A stretch of DNA of 64,000 bases from Ovis canadensis (GCF_042477335.2 NC_091262.1:71720001-71784000), one strand, 5' to 3'; counted from the first letter of the stretch, positions 22,111 through 33,744 are shown. Notes: generated by a model from the sequence alone, not told the origin. Made by a program: numbers and translations.

Positions 22111-23092
22111 AGACAGAGGAGTTCATTTCAGTCACTCTGTTGTGTCTGACTGTTTGTGACCCCATGGACTGCAGCACACCAGGCTTTCCTGTCCATCAGC
22201 AACTCTTGGAGCTTGCATCTTTAAATTTCATTTCATGAAATTCATTAAAAATAGTTTAATTTCATGGCTGCAGTCACCATCTACAGTGGTTTTGAAGCCC
22301 AAGTCTGTCACTGTTTTCATTGTTTCCCCATCTATTTGACTTGAAGTGATGGGACTGGATGCCGTGATCTTAGTTTTTTGAATGTTGAGTTTTAAGTCAG
22401 CTTTTCCTGTTCTCCTTTCACTTTCATCAAGAGGTTCTTTAGTTCCTCTTCATTTTTTGCCATAAGTGTGGTGTCATCTGTATATCTGAGGTTCTTGATA
22501 TTTCTCCCAGCAATCTTGATTCCAGCTTGTGCTTAATCCTGCCTGGCATTTCAGATGATGTACTCTGCATAGAAGTTAAATAAGCAGGTGACAATATACA
22601 GCCTTGATGTACTCCTTTCCCAATTTGGAACCACTCTGTTGTTCCATGTCCAGTTCTACCTGTTGCTTCTTGACCTGCATACAGGTTTCTCAGGAGGCAG
22701 GTAAGGTGGTCTGGTATTTCTATCTTGTTAAGAATTTTCCACAGTTTGTTGTGATCCACATAGTCAAAGGCTTTAGCATAACCAATGAAGCAGATGTTTT
22801 TCTGGAATTCTCTTGCCTTTTCTGTGATCCAATGGATGTTGGCAATTTGATCTCTGGTTTCTCTACCTTTTCTAAATCCAGCTTGTACATTTGGAAGTTC
22901 TTGGTTCATGTTCTTTTGAAACCTTGCTTGGAGGATTTTGGCCATTACTTTGCTAGCATGTGAATTGAGTGCAATTGTGTGGTAGTTTGAATATTCTTTG
23001 GCACTGCCCTTCTTTGGTATTGGAATGAAAACTGACCTTTTCCAGTGTTGTGGCCACTGTTGAGTTTTCCAAACTTGCTGGCATATTGAGTG
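22111..23092 (-). pseudogene. BovB segment in inverted orientation, internally deleted
   Basis: Read on the minus strand from 23092, this goes from sequence equivalent to ICQQVWK through the RT domain, including FIGYAKAFDYVDHNKLWKIL and FQIGKGVHQGCILSP (frame 22439-22945). The YADD position is mutated or frameshifted. It then jumps near 22205-22250 from the HEIK region straight to the BovB 3' terminus (ACTCTGTTGTGTCTGACTG at 22136). It sits exactly where the surrounding + strand BovB lacks roughly 0.45 kb of its RT region. Confidence 0.88.
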
Positions 23093-23945
23093 CAGAGTAC
23101 ATCATATGAAATGCTGCACTGGATGAAGGTAAAGCTGGAATTAAGATTATCGGGAGAAATATCAGTAACCTCAGATATGCAGATGATACCATCCTTATGG
23201 AAGAAAGTGAAGAGTAATTGAAGAACTTGCTGATTAAGGTTGGAGAGGAGAGTGAAAAATCTGCCTTAAAACTCAACATTCAAAAAACTAATATTATTGC
23301 ATCCAGTCCCCTGAGTTCTTGGAAAATAGATGGGGAAAAAAAAAATGGAAACAGTGACAGGCTTAATTTTCTTTCACTCCAAAATCACTGTGAAAGATGT
23401 TTCAAGAACAAAAGATGTTTGTTCTTGGAAGAAAGGCTATGACAAACCTAGACAGCATATTAAAAAGCAGAGACATCACTTTGTTGACACAGGTCCATCT
23501 AGTCAAAGCTACGGTTTTTCCAGTAGTCATGTCCAGATGTAAGAGTTGGACCATAAAGAAGGCTGAGTGCCAAATAATTGATGCTTTTGAACTGTGGTGT
23601 TGAAGAAAACTCTTGAGAGTCCCTTGGATAGCAAGGATATCAAACCAGTCAATCCTAAAGAAAATCAACCCTGAATTCCATTGGAAGGACTGATGTTGAA
23701 GTTCCAATACTTTGGCCATCTGATGCAAAGAACCAACTCCTTGGAAAAGACCTTGATGCTGGGAAAGATTGAGGGCAGAAGTGGAAGTGGGCAACAGAGG
23801 ATGAGATGGTTGGATGGCATCACTGAGTCAATTAACATGAGTTTGAGCAAACTCCAGGATATAGTGAAAGGACTGGAAAATTTGACATGCTGCAGTCCCT
23901 GGGGTTATGATGATTCAGCCATGACTGAGCAACTGAACAACAGCA
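23093..23945 (+). pseudogene. BovB LINE: RT C-terminal part and 3' end
   Basis: Resumes the + strand copy. The RT box YADD is intact at 23176-23187 within SNLRYADDTILMEESEE, which ends in a stop. It continues through ESEKSALKLNIQKTNIIAS, FPVVMS-like sequence and the frame 23681-24004 (LKFQYFGHLMQRTNSLEKTL, QQRMRWLDGITESINMSLSK). The 3' end GACTGAGCAACTGAACAACAGC is present. Several stops and frameshifts are seen. Confidence 0.9.
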
Positions 23946-24723
23946 AAACACAAAAATGCAAACAAATCAGCTTCCTTCAGGAAAAAAGAGGTAATAGTAA
24001 TTAAGAAGTTGTATTATGAGTCTTTAACCCAGTACAGAGTTCTGGGCTAGAAGTAATGAACTTTGAGCCCTCATGTTCAATGCTATTCACTGAGTTGTAT
24101 GTAGATGGTAAGTCAAGTTGTACAGTCATATCTTCTTTTACCATGTTTCACAGATCTTGTGTCTTTTTACGAAGTGAAGTTTTGTAGCATCTCTGCATTG
24201 TCAAATGATGGTTAGCATTTTTTAGCAATGAAATATTTTTCAATTGAGGTGTGTTCATTTTTTTTTAGATATAATGCTATTGCACCCTTAATAGTCTATA
24301 GTATAGTGCAACTGTAACTTTTATATGCCTGAAGAAACCAAAAAAATTTTATGATTCACGTTATTGTAGTATTTAGTGTGGTCTGTAATGGAACTTGTAA
24401 TATTTCTGAGGCATTGCTGTGTATGAGTGTGACATTGCTCATAAGAGAGCATAGAATGAAAAGTGGATTTTATTTATGATCAGACCTTCAGGAACTCCCG
24501 CAGATACTGGCCCAGTGGAAGAGGAGGAGCTTGCCAAGGAGATGGAGAGCTGTTTGGCTGACTCATAGAGGCTTTAAGATATAAAAATGTTTGTTGTATA
24601 CTGAACAGGAAGTCTTGGAGATGGCTGTATCCGGGGTCTGAGATGCCATCTTTGGGTTTCTCTTGAATTTCTTCTCATGTTTGTAAGATATGCCACAGTG
24701 GAAGTTATGATATGTTTCCATGC
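23946..24723. other. UNC79 intron, no assigned repeat
   Basis: AT-rich sequence with no gene and no repeat I can name. Confidence 0.45.
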
Positions 24724-24931
24724 ATGCGTGCTCAGTCACTAAGTCATGTTGACTCTCTACGACCCCATGGACTATAGCCCGCCAGGCTCCTCTGTCCATG
24801 GAGTTCTCCAGGCAAGAATACTGCAGTGGGTTGCCATTTCCTTCTCCAGGAGATCTTCCTGATACAAGGATCAAACCCATGTCTCCTGCATTGCAGGAGG
24901 ATTCTTTTCCACTAAGCCACCAGGGAAGCCC
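24724..24931 (-). repeat. Bov-tA SINE, full length
   Basis: Antisense body (GTTGACTCTCTACGACCCC) and tRNA-like head ending CACTAAGCCACCAGGGAAGCC at 24914-24930. Confidence 0.9.
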
Positions 24932-25554
24932 ATATTCTTAAACAACCGTTTCTAAAAAATGGGTTTCAAAAATATATCCAATCAAATCCTATCAAAAATA
25001 GTATCAGTCAGGATGATTAGAGACAGGTCTCTTGGTGTGCCTCTTTCCTTTTGTCAAAGAGGAAAAATGAGTCTCAGAAGCGCCCCAGCAGACTTCCATT
25101 AGGTCTTGCTGGTCAGCACCGAGTCATGTGGCCTTCCCAGCTGCAACAGAATCTGGCAAATTGTCCTGCTTTGCAGTCTGTGTAGTGGGAGCTGAACAAG
25201 GAAGAAAGGGTTGCTTACAACAGTTGAGTAGCAACAGCACTGCCTGCCATAGGTAATGGGAGAGGGTCAGTCATAAAGTCAAGGAAAGAGGGTGTTCAGC
25301 CGTACTGAATATTGATGAAGGTCAAATGAGAGGTGGACTGAAAAGTCTCCATGGAGCTGAATGACTCAGAGGTCATCGGTGACTAAAGGGAGACTAGCTT
25401 CAGTGCTGTGATAAGGTTGGAAGATAGGTTAGGGAAGATATCAAATATGTATCTAACTAGGGTGAAAATATCTTTCTTCCACAAGTAAACATAGGCAAAT
25501 CAAAGAAGCTTGCAGTTGTATAGCTTTTAAGGATTCCTCAACTAGATGAATTGG
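24932..25554. other. UNC79 intron, no assigned repeat
   Basis: Moderate GC content at 25040-25260; no gene, no recognised repeat. Confidence 0.45.
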
Positions 25555-25735
25555 TGCTAAAGACCTCCTTTCTAATCCATCAGTCTGTCCTTGCTATCTA
25601 TCCAAACTTGGGCAAGATAGAAAACCAAACTTCAGTTCTCTAGCTACAAAATGGTGGTGGTTATGAAATACATAATGTTTAAAGCTCTTAAGCTCAATAC
25701 CTGCCACAAAATGAACACTCAATTAATGTGAACTT
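25555..25735 (+). repeat. MIR SINE
   Basis: CAAACTTGGGCAAGATAGAAAACC, CAGTTCTCTAGCTACAAAATGG and AGCTCAATACCTGCCACAAAATG match the MIR core and 3' half. Confidence 0.65.
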
Positions 25736-26056
25736 TTACTATGATTAAGCAATTTTGTTTTCTGCATCATTCTTGATTACATTAATATAAGTTTATATTA
25801 TTAAAAGTATGGTTACTAGGGAGTTTTCTTAATATTTCCTCTGCTAATAAGATAAATAAAATACTTTTCCAGGATCTTGAAATAAAACTTGATAAAGTCA
25901 AAGGTTTATATGATTTTTGATAGGTATGAATACATGAAAATAAGCAGTTTCTAATTTAATGACTAGAGTGAAGAGTCCTACTAATATAGTTTATTACACA
26001 GGATCTTTTGTCTGGTATTTACATTTAATGTACCAATTATATTTTCTTCCTTTCAG

Positions 26057-26112
26057 TGTATCATTGTCAATTATTGGAATGCCTCATGAAATATAAACAG
26101 GAAGTCTGGAAA
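26057..26112 (+). CDS. UNC79: UNC79 exon d (56 nt, about residues 238-256)
   Basis: TG completes Val. The peptide is YHCQLLECLMKYKQEVWK, ending on a codon boundary (phase 0). The acceptor is TTTTCTTCCTTTCAG, with a strong pyrimidine tract, and the donor is AAA|GTAAGT. The segment looks like one amphipathic helix of the UNC79 helical-repeat array (H-x2-LL-x2-L-x3-K-x-E-x-W). Skipping it would shift the frame. Confidence 0.94.
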
Positions 26113-26784
26113 GTAAGTTTGGGGCCACGTTAAACTCATAGTCACAAATTGAATTTATATAATAGAGTAAAAGTTGTTTGCATATTAAAACTATTGTTTA
26201 GGTCAAATTTATTGATGTCTTATTATCTTGGTGTAGTAGAAATTATAATTCTTTCCTTACTGGTTAGTTATTTATCATTTAGAGAAGAAATGAAAGTTGA
26301 AGAACAGAGTGACTTGACAGAAGCAGTAATTGGATATCTCTCATCTGTGGAATTTAGCAAATACTGTACTATGTGACAGTTTTATTTAATTTGAAAGGTT
26401 GCTTGGGAAACTTTCTTCTTTCAAATAGATGTGAATTATTTAAAAATATGTTTTACGGTAATGTGTTTTAAAATGTAGTGTTTGGCAAACTGGCTTTACG
26501 TGTTCTAAAATCTTCCCTATTATTCTGAATAGCAAAGAATTTGTTAAAAGATAATGTACATCTGAACCCTACCAGGGCTGGCTTATTTACAACACCCATG
26601 AAAATAATAAAAAGAATATTCTAATGTGACTTAATCTGCAAAGGCCACCTAGATGATGAAGTTCTATGGAAATTAACTGCCTCAATCCCTTCACTAGAAT
26701 TTTCACTGCTTTGATAATATTGAATGAGCTACCTTTATTTTTATTTGATGATGTTGGTGAAAACATGCTTCTTGTTTTCTTTAG
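26113..26784. other. Short UNC79 intron without recognised repeats
   Basis: 672-nt intron between the exons ending at 26112 and starting at 26785. I see no transposable element, in contrast to the 24.4-kb intron that follows. A short open frame at 26149-26376 is within it and is not supported as coding. Confidence 0.7.
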
Positions 26785-26914
26785 GATCTTTTGTATGTGA
26801 TAGCCTATGGGCCTTCACAAGTGAAACCTCCAGCTGTGCAAATGCTGTTCCATTACTGGCCCAATTTAAAACCTCCAGGGGCAATAAGCGAGTACAGGGG
26901 CTTGCAGTACACAG
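26785..26914 (+). CDS. UNC79: UNC79 exon e (130 nt, about residues 257-299)
   Basis: Starts on a codon boundary with DLLYVIAYGPSQVKPPAVQM and continues to LKPPGAISEYRGLQYT, then one base of an Ala codon completed at 51271. The acceptor is CTTGTTTTCTTTAG and the donor is CAG|GTAAGA. The sequence is highly characteristic of UNC79, with two Pro-Pro motifs (KPPA, KPPG) bounding HYWPNL. An overlapping frame in another register (26724-26918) is a shadow. The exon is followed by the largest intron in the window. Confidence 0.95.
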
Positions 26915-28189
26915 GTAAGAGAAGACGAGCTCTATGTGCCCCATCTTTATTTCTCCCGTGCCATATTTGGCTCACTTACTATTTTTTTAAATACTGTTAG
27001 ATTATATTTACTGTACCCTTAGATATTCTTATAAATCCTTTCTGAAACTAGGTGGTATCAAAATATATTAATTAAAATTAATTTCAAATCTTTTATGACA
27101 TCATAGTGAATTGCGTTAAGTTTCAGCCCCATTTGCTATACACTGGCCTCTGGTTTTACCATTGCTAATCACATTGATCACCGTAAAGGTGTGAGCAGTT
27201 AGTAATGCTGCAGATTGGCTCAGATTTAGCAGGGTCCCTAGCGGCTGATTCTGCTCTAGTGAGAAGACTTGGAGTGCTTTCAGCATTACAAATTTAGGCA
27301 CTAAATAAAAATTAAATGACCCTGAAAGCCTAGTTGGACATGAAGAGTCAACCACTGGTGAATACTGGTATAATTAATAAACAGCAAGTAAACACTGAGT
27401 TTATTGTAAAGACATACATTTACCAAAAATGAGATAAACTAGACCCTCTGTCATTAATGTTTATATGTTATAAAATCAAAGAAGCAGTATATGGCTAATA
27501 ACATTTTTGATGCCCCTGTCTACCCTCTCACCCCCATGTAATTGTATACATAATCTTATGAAAATGTAAGAAGTAAATATTTTGGCATAGCTTTTATTCA
27601 AGGTATGGTGTGACTGTATCCTGATGTTATAAGAATGTACTTCTTTCTTGTCATTACTCAACTTTCTGAAAGTGATTTGAGGTGGTTCAAAGGGGATTTA
27701 ACTTAATACAGATGTCTGTTTTATGTTTCTGATTAAAGGCAAGTGCTAGAGATATTGATAGTCCTTGGTAAGCTTATTCTATACTTGGAAAAAATATTAG
27801 CCTTAGTGATAACAATGGTATTAATGGAAATGATGAAGGTAGATAGTAAGAAATTAAAAAAAAGGAAATTGGTATTATTTATGTCATATCATTAATAGTA
27901 GAGGATGTTTAAGTGTTGCTGAGTGGATAATTTGAGTGTAAAGGTAAGAATTTGGAAACACTCATAAAAGGTGAAATGACTGAAAAATTTGACACTAATC
28001 AGTTCTCAGTATATCCCAGAAATAAGCATTTATGTGATATATGAATAGGTAACTAGTATCAAATGAAGCTGATTTATTTGGTAAATATTTGAGAATACTA
28101 TATGAAAGAGAAAGCATGTGGCAGGAACTATATATTGACAATAGAAGAACTGACACAAAACCAGACCTTATGGAGCTTAATGCAGTTTA
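26915..28189. other. UNC79 intron, no assigned repeat
   Basis: First part of the 24.4-kb intron. No gene and no clear repeat. Confidence 0.45.
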
Positions 28190-28363
28190 GATATGGAAAT
28201 TCATTCATTTATTCAGCAAATATTTGTGGGGCATCTACTACTAACCAGACATTATTCCAGGCACTGGTGGTACAGTTATTTTAAAAAACAGGCTGAAACA
28301 TTGGCCTGGGCATTCCAATTGTGGTGGAAAGACCAGGAAACCACCTTACAGTGTAAGAAGCAC
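28190..28363 (-). repeat. L2 LINE 3' end, left piece
   Basis: ATTCATTCATTTATTCAGCAAATATTTGTGG, then CCAGACATTATTCCAGGCACTGG, is the antisense L2 3' terminus. It is split by a Bov-tA and resumes at 28574. Confidence 0.75.
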
Positions 28364-28573
28364 AGTGCTGTGCTGTGCTTAGTCGCTCAGTCGTGTCCGA
28401 CTCTTTGTGACCCCATGGACTGTAGCCCGCCAGGCTTCTCTGTCCATGGGGATTCTCCAGGCAAGAACACTGGAGTGGGTTGCCATGTCCTCCTCCAGGG
28501 GATCTTCCCAACCCAGGGATCAAACCCAGGTCTCCCACATTGCAGGCGTATTCTTTATCATCTAAGCCACCAG
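28364..28573 (-). repeat. Bov-tA SINE, full length, inserted in L2
   Basis: Antisense Bov-tA from TGTGCTTAGTCGCTCAGTCGTG to the head GTATTCTTTATCATCTAAGCC. Little diverged from the family pattern. Confidence 0.92.
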
Positions 28574-29010
28574 AGCAAATATAGAGAGCTGTGGGAACAC
28601 ACAGGAAGGGCCTCTGACCTCACCCCAGTGGTGGGTTAATTTGGAGAAGGTTAAATTGTCAAGGAAGGTTCTGGAGTGTGTCACATGTAAGCTGATACCT
28701 GAAAATTATGCACACAATAGACAGAGTCATAAGGGGAGTGAATCATGAATGGATAAAATGTGAGTTTGAAGCAGAAGGAACTTCATGAATTCAGACTTGG
28801 AGGCCAGAAATAGCACAGTTGTATTTAGGAACTGAAAAAAGTCTTATGTAGCCAGGCAGTGGAGGGACAGGAGGAGACTAGCTGGGAGCGAAGCAGAAAG
28901 CCTGATGGCCTATGAAGGAGTTTGGATTTTATCCTAGCAGCAAAGTGAAACCACGAACAGGTTTTAAATGGAGAAACCACATGATGAGTTTGCCTGTTCA
29001 GGGCATCTGA
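28574..29010 (-). repeat. L2 LINE, right piece
   Basis: Further antisense L2 sequence: GGAAGGTTCTGGAGTGTGTC, AGCTGATACCTGAAAATTATG, GAAGCAGAAGGAACTTCATG and the distinctive GGCCTATGAAGGAGTTTGG followed by ATTTTATCC. Confidence 0.75.
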
Positions 29011-29384
29011 GAAGCCCACAAAGTGATCGCCAATTCCATTTACCCTGTGACCACACCCTCTTGGAAGGGCCAGCCAAAGCTGTCTCCCTGGAATAGCTTA
29101 GCCTATGCTTACTGAGACCAAAGAGACTCTTTCATCTTTTCTTGGCATTTCTGAACAAGATGTTTCCATCTACAAGCATTCATTCTTCAATCCATTCTTG
29201 TATTCATATCCCCACACATTTCCATCCTTGCCATGTGCCATTGTGTGCTTGCTACCTGCCACCCTCCTTCCAGGGAAGCAGATGTCTTGGAACTCCCATG
29301 CTAGTGGAGCATGGCATTCTGTGCAGGAAACAAGAGATCATGGAAAAAGTTTAATCATTCTGTTCTATGTATTGTGATTTATCC
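29011..29384. other. UNC79 intron, no assigned repeat
   Basis: Slightly more GC-rich intronic sequence with two overlapping chance frames (29105-29377); no gene. Confidence 0.45.
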
Positions 29385-29650
29385 AGCGCTGGCTGTTTGT
29401 CAGACATTGGTCTAGCTGCTAAGTGTTTCATTTAATATTTTAGCCTGCTCTTAGCTGAACAGAATATGTGGACCAAGCACCATATTTAGTTTTACAGACA
29501 GTTTTTTCAATTTATACTCACAAAAATCTTGGGAGGTATATTTTCTTATTTTAATGTTACAGATCAAGAGTGGGACAGAGTTTAAGTAACATCACTAAAC
29601 TCACACAAATAATAAAAGAGCACAGCTTGAGTTTGATTCTAGATCATCTT
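29385..29650 (-). repeat. MIR SINE, full length
   Basis: Antisense MIR: GCTGGCTGTTTGTCAGACATTGG, TATACTCACAAAAATCTTGGGAGG, ACATCACTAAACTCACACAA and GCTTGAGTTTGATTCTAG follow the MIR 3'-to-5' order. Confidence 0.75.
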
Positions 29651-30844
29651 AATTAAAAATCTACATTTTTCTGTTCAGTTCAGTTCTGTAATTAAACTTT
29701 AGCTGGAGCACTGGAAATTTTCCATAATTCTTCCTGCAATGAAATATGCACTAAAGGGTATCATCAGTATTTAGATGTCTTTACAACCTTAAATATTCAC
29801 CATAATAAAAATTATGTGGAGATAGAATTTTATGGACTCAAAGATTAAATGCTTTCTTAGGGACCAGCAACATTGTATGTCTTCCCAGTGATGTGTTTCC
29901 TTTTTAAGATGTAAATTTTATTTTTTTGTAAAAGAAAGATTTGTTTTTAGAAAAATTATAGAAATATGAAAGAGAGAAAAGAAATATTACCAAGAAATGA
30001 CCATTGTTAACATTTTGGTTTATTTCCCTCCAGTTTTTGGAATGTACCTTTTAAAATAAAATAGATTATATTGTATATAATTATACAAAGTTACCTCTCC
30101 CCATTCGTTATGAGGTTTTTCAAATATAGAAAAGTTTAAAGACTAACACTATGAGAACACATATAGCCACCTAGATTTAATCATTGTTACTAATTTTAAC
30201 TATGCATATGTTTATATTTAATGTATTGATTGCTTTTAAAGGATAGTAATGTGGGATTATTACAGTTCATATGAAGAAGATCAAATAGTGAGGATTTGGT
30301 AATCTACAGTGTTTGCTTCTTTTGAGTTTATTAGTATTTATCATAAACAAAAATTACCCCAATTATTTTGGTCATTAAATACAAGTCTTAATGATGCAAA
30401 AATTACAGGTTTCTTGGCAATGAAATAGCCATTAGATTGTTCTATAAAGCTCTGCTTCTCTGGGGAGAAAGAAACTATTCAGCAATTTTCTTGCTACAAT
30501 ATGCCAACTAGTACATAATTTAGCCTTTGTTAGCAAAGGTTAGCACCAGTTATTGTGTAGTTTCTGTCTGAATTACAGGACAAAATTGTGGTACATATAC
30601 ATTTCTAAGACTGAGATTGTGGCAAAAGTAGATAAAGTGCTACTAACTGAAGATAGTGCTACGAGGTTAGACTTTGGCCTAGCCTACCAAATATCTAATT
30701 CTACATTAGTACAGTCGGATTTTTGAGTTGTATATAAGTTTAAAATACAAGAAAACCTACCAATCCTTTTATGTCATAACTTCTTCCTCATTGAGTTCTT
30801 ATTTATTTTCCTATTATATTGATTTTATCTCCACATAACTTAAA
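29651..30844. other. UNC79 intron, mostly unassigned
   Basis: AT-rich. The 29980-30200 part (CATTGTTAACATTTTGG … AGCCACCTAGATTTAATC) may be an old LINE remnant, but I cannot name it. Confidence 0.4.
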
Positions 30845-31350
30845 ATGCTTTTAACCATTTTGTTGGTGTGTTATACACATATAAAATAATACAAGTTTTA
30901 AGTATATATGGAACATCTCCCACCATGTTTACTACAATGATTGCCTTTCCTTCTGTGCCATAGTTAACCACTAGCCTTGTTTCCAACATCAGAGATTCTT
31001 TTTGCCTATTTGTGAACTTTATATAAATGGAATGTGCACACATCATTTGTGTACACACGTATGTGTGTGTGATTTGTTCATGGGTTGAGCATAACTGCAC
31101 TTTTTTTGAAAACTTTAATGAAATAACTGTTCATTTTTTTTCTATATACATATTTTACCAAATGTATGTACCGCAGTTTATGTATCGGTTTTCCTATTGA
31201 TGGATATTTGGGTTGTTCCCACGTTTTGGCTCTTATAAATAATGCTGCTGTGAACATTCTTCCCCATATCTTTTGAGTATACACATGCGTAGAATTCTGT
31301 TACATATGCCTAGAGTGGAAGTACTGGATCAGAGGGTATGAATCTATCCA
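30845..31350 (-). repeat. Old L1 LINE, 3'-UTR region
   Basis: Antisense L1 3' sequence: ACTTTATATAAATGGAATGTGC, ATTGATGGATATTTGGGTTG, ATAAATAATGCTGCTGTGAAC and AGAGTGGAAGTACTGGATC are the usual antisense L1 landmarks in order. Confidence 0.8.
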
Positions 31351-31805
31351 GTTTTAATGGATAATAATAAAATTTTATATCCTTTAGTGCAGATCTTTCT
31401 ACCTCATAATTGTTGATCTCTTCCTTGTCTCCCCCTGCTTTCCTCTTCTTCCTTCTTCTCTTCCTCCTTCAAGTTTTGCTAAGTTGAAGAGTTTGTCAAG
31501 TTAAACATACACAAACACATACCTAAGCAACTAAGATTTTGATTGATAATTGTCTTGAATCCAGATCATTTTGGGAAACTGGCACCAAACCAAACCATAT
31601 CTTTCTTCAATTAGGCTTTCTTTAGTTTCCCTCAATGCTGTTTTCTGGTTTTTGTGTAGATGTCTTGCCTGTGACTCATGTAGTATGTTACTAGGTATTT
31701 ATTTATCTTTTGATGTTATTATCAATGATAAATCTTTTAGAAATTATGTTTTATAACCCTTTTTGCTAATATGTAGATGTGCAATTAATTCTAGTATGAA
31801 AATTA
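31351..31805. other. UNC79 intron, possibly L1-derived
   Basis: Pyrimidine-rich 31430-31475 and then sequence such as ACTAGGTATTTATTTATC that could be decayed antisense L1 ORF2. Not certain. Confidence 0.35.
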
Positions 31806-32012
31806 AAGTGTTAGTCACTCAGTCGCGTCTGACTCTTTGCGACCCCATGGACTGTAGCCCGCCAGGCTCCTCGGCCCATGGGATTTTCCAGGCAAGAATA
31901 CTGGAGTGGGTTGCCATTTCCTTCTTCAGGGCATCTTCCCAACCCGGGGATCAAACCTGGGTCTCCTGCACTGCAGACAGATTTTTTACTGTCTGAGCCA
32001 CCGGGGTATACT
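31806..32012 (-). repeat. Bov-tA SINE, full length
   Basis: Antisense body AGTGTTAGTCACTCAGTCGCG to head ending TTTACTGTCTGAGCCACCGGGG. Confidence 0.92.
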
Positions 32013-32150
32013 GATCTTATATTTGGCCATCTTGGTAAATTCACTTTTTAATTCTAATAATATATTTGCAGACACTTTTTAATAAGTGCAGACACTTATT
32101 AAAATTTTTTCATATGTAAAGCTGTATTATTTTTGAATGATAACAGTTTA

Positions 32151-32341
32151 GGGCTTCCCAGATGGCCCTAGTGGTTAAGAACCTCAATGAGGGAGATGCA
32201 GGTTTGATCCCTTGAGGAAGGCATGACAACCCACTCCAATATTCTTATCTGGGGAATCCATGGACAGGAGAGCCTGGCAGGTTACGGTCCATAGGGTTGC
32301 AAAGAATCGGACATGAATAAAGTGACTTAGCAGAAGCACAA
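32151..32341 (+). repeat. Bov-tA SINE
   Basis: Sense copy with head GGGCTTCCCAGATGGCCCTAG and GGTTTGATCCC, ending GAATAAAGTGACTTAGCAG. The duplication GATAACAGTTTA (32139-32150) / GATGACAGTTTA (32342-32353) flanks it with one mismatch. Confidence 0.9.
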
Positions 32342-32915
32342 GATGACAGTTTAATGTCTTCTTTTCATTCCTTATACCTTTTGTGTCTCTTGCCTTGTAC
32401 TTGCTAAAACCTTCTGTGTTATGCTGAGTCCTAAGTTCCCTGAGGTTTCTTCTTTGATCCATGCATCATTTAGAAGGATGATAATTTCTAATCATAAGGA
32501 GGTTTTTGTAGTGAAGTTTTGTATTGATTTATAGCTTGATTCCTCTATAGTCAGACAATATACTTCATATTATTTCATTACTTTGACAATTTTAACACTT
32601 TCTTTAGGGTAAGTTTATGGTCATTTTTGTAATGTTCTTGTGTATTTAAAAAGAACTTATATTTAGCTATTGTTTGGTACTATGTTCTATGTATGTCAAT
32701 TAAATAAAATTTTTTATTGTATAGTTCAAATGTTCTATATCGTTATTGCATTTTTGTATATTTTTTGCATCAGTTACCAAGAATAGAATGTTAAACTCTC
32801 CCATGATGACTGTGGATTTGTATATTCCACCTTGTAGTTGTCAGTATTTGCTGTTTAAATTTGGGAGCTGTATTATTAGATGCATACAAATTTAGAATAC
32901 AGTATTTTCTTGGTG

Positions 32916-33143
32916 GGGCTTCCCTGGTGGCTCAGTGGTAAAAAAAAATTGCCAGCAATGCAGCAGACACAGGAGATGGGGGTTTGATCCCTGGATTGGG
33001 AAGGTCTCCTGGAGGAAGTTATAGCAACCCACTCTAGTATTCTTGCCTGGAGAATTCCATGGACAAGGGAGCCTGGTGGGCTACAGTCCATAGGGTCACG
33101 ACGAGTCGGACATGACTGAAGTGACTGAGCACACACACACATC
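32916..33143 (+). repeat. Bov-tA SINE, full length, in L1
   Basis: Head GGCTTCCCTGGTGGCTCAGTGG, an A8-9 expansion after GGTA, B-box-like GGTTTGATCCC, and tail GACTGAGCACACACACACA. Confidence 0.92.
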
Positions 33144-33189
33144 TTCCTGGTGAACTGAGACTTACCATTATGAAGTACACTTCTTTATT

Positions 33190-33467
33190 ACTGCTGCTGC
33201 TGCTGCTAAGTTGCTTCAGCTGTGTCCGACTCTGTGCAACCCCACAGATGGCAGCCCACCAGGCTCCCCCGTCCCTGGGATTCTCCAGGCAAGAACACTG
33301 GAGTGGGATGCCATTTCTTTCTCCAATGCATGAAAGTGAAAAGTGAAAGTGAAGTCGCTCAGCCGTGTCTGACTCTTAGTGACCCCATGGACTGCAGCCC
33401 ACCAGGCTCCTCCATCCATGGGATTTTCCAGGCAAGAGTACTGGAGTGGGGTGCCATTGCCTTCTAC
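33190..33467 (-). repeat. Bov-A2 SINE, full length, in L1
   Basis: Five CTG units, then two Bov-A monomers joined by GCATGAAAGTGAAAAGTG. Very similar to the copy at 220-498. Confidence 0.92.
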
Positions 33468-33744
33468 TAGTAATGCCTTTTTGTCTGTTAAAATGTACTT
33501 TGTTTTATTCTAATATATCTACACCAGCTTTCAAGAGTGCATGTGTGGTATTTTCCAATGTTTTGTTTTCAACTTTTTAATATTTTTGTATTTCATATGT
33601 ATCTTGTAAGTAGCATATAGTTCTAGTTTTTAAACTCAGTTTTCATGATCTTTGCCTTTTAATTGAAGCACTTTGTCCACATATATGTAATATAATTACT
33701 ACTTGATTTGATTTTAAATCAAATTAAGCTCCTGTCAGTTGCTT

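Larger units (their letters stand above)
32355..33740 (-). pseudogene. Old L1 LINE, ORF2 5' (endonuclease) part, decayed
   Basis: Antisense L1 text is readable: GCTTGATTCCTCTATAGTCAG, AACTCTCCCATGATGACTGTGG, TTCCACCTTGTAGTTGTC and TGGGAGCTGTATTATTAGATGC. This corresponds to the endonuclease-proximal part of ORF2. It is interrupted by a Bov-tA and a Bov-A2. No open frame survives. Confidence 0.7.

Noticed and set aside
22439..22945. 168-codon frame with reverse transcriptase motifs
   Set aside because: It is BovB ORF2 on an inverted, internally deleted fragment, not a host gene.
26149..26376. 75-codon frame just after the exon at 26057-26112
   Set aside because: It lies in the 672-nt intron, is hydrophobic by AT-rich composition, and has no known relative.
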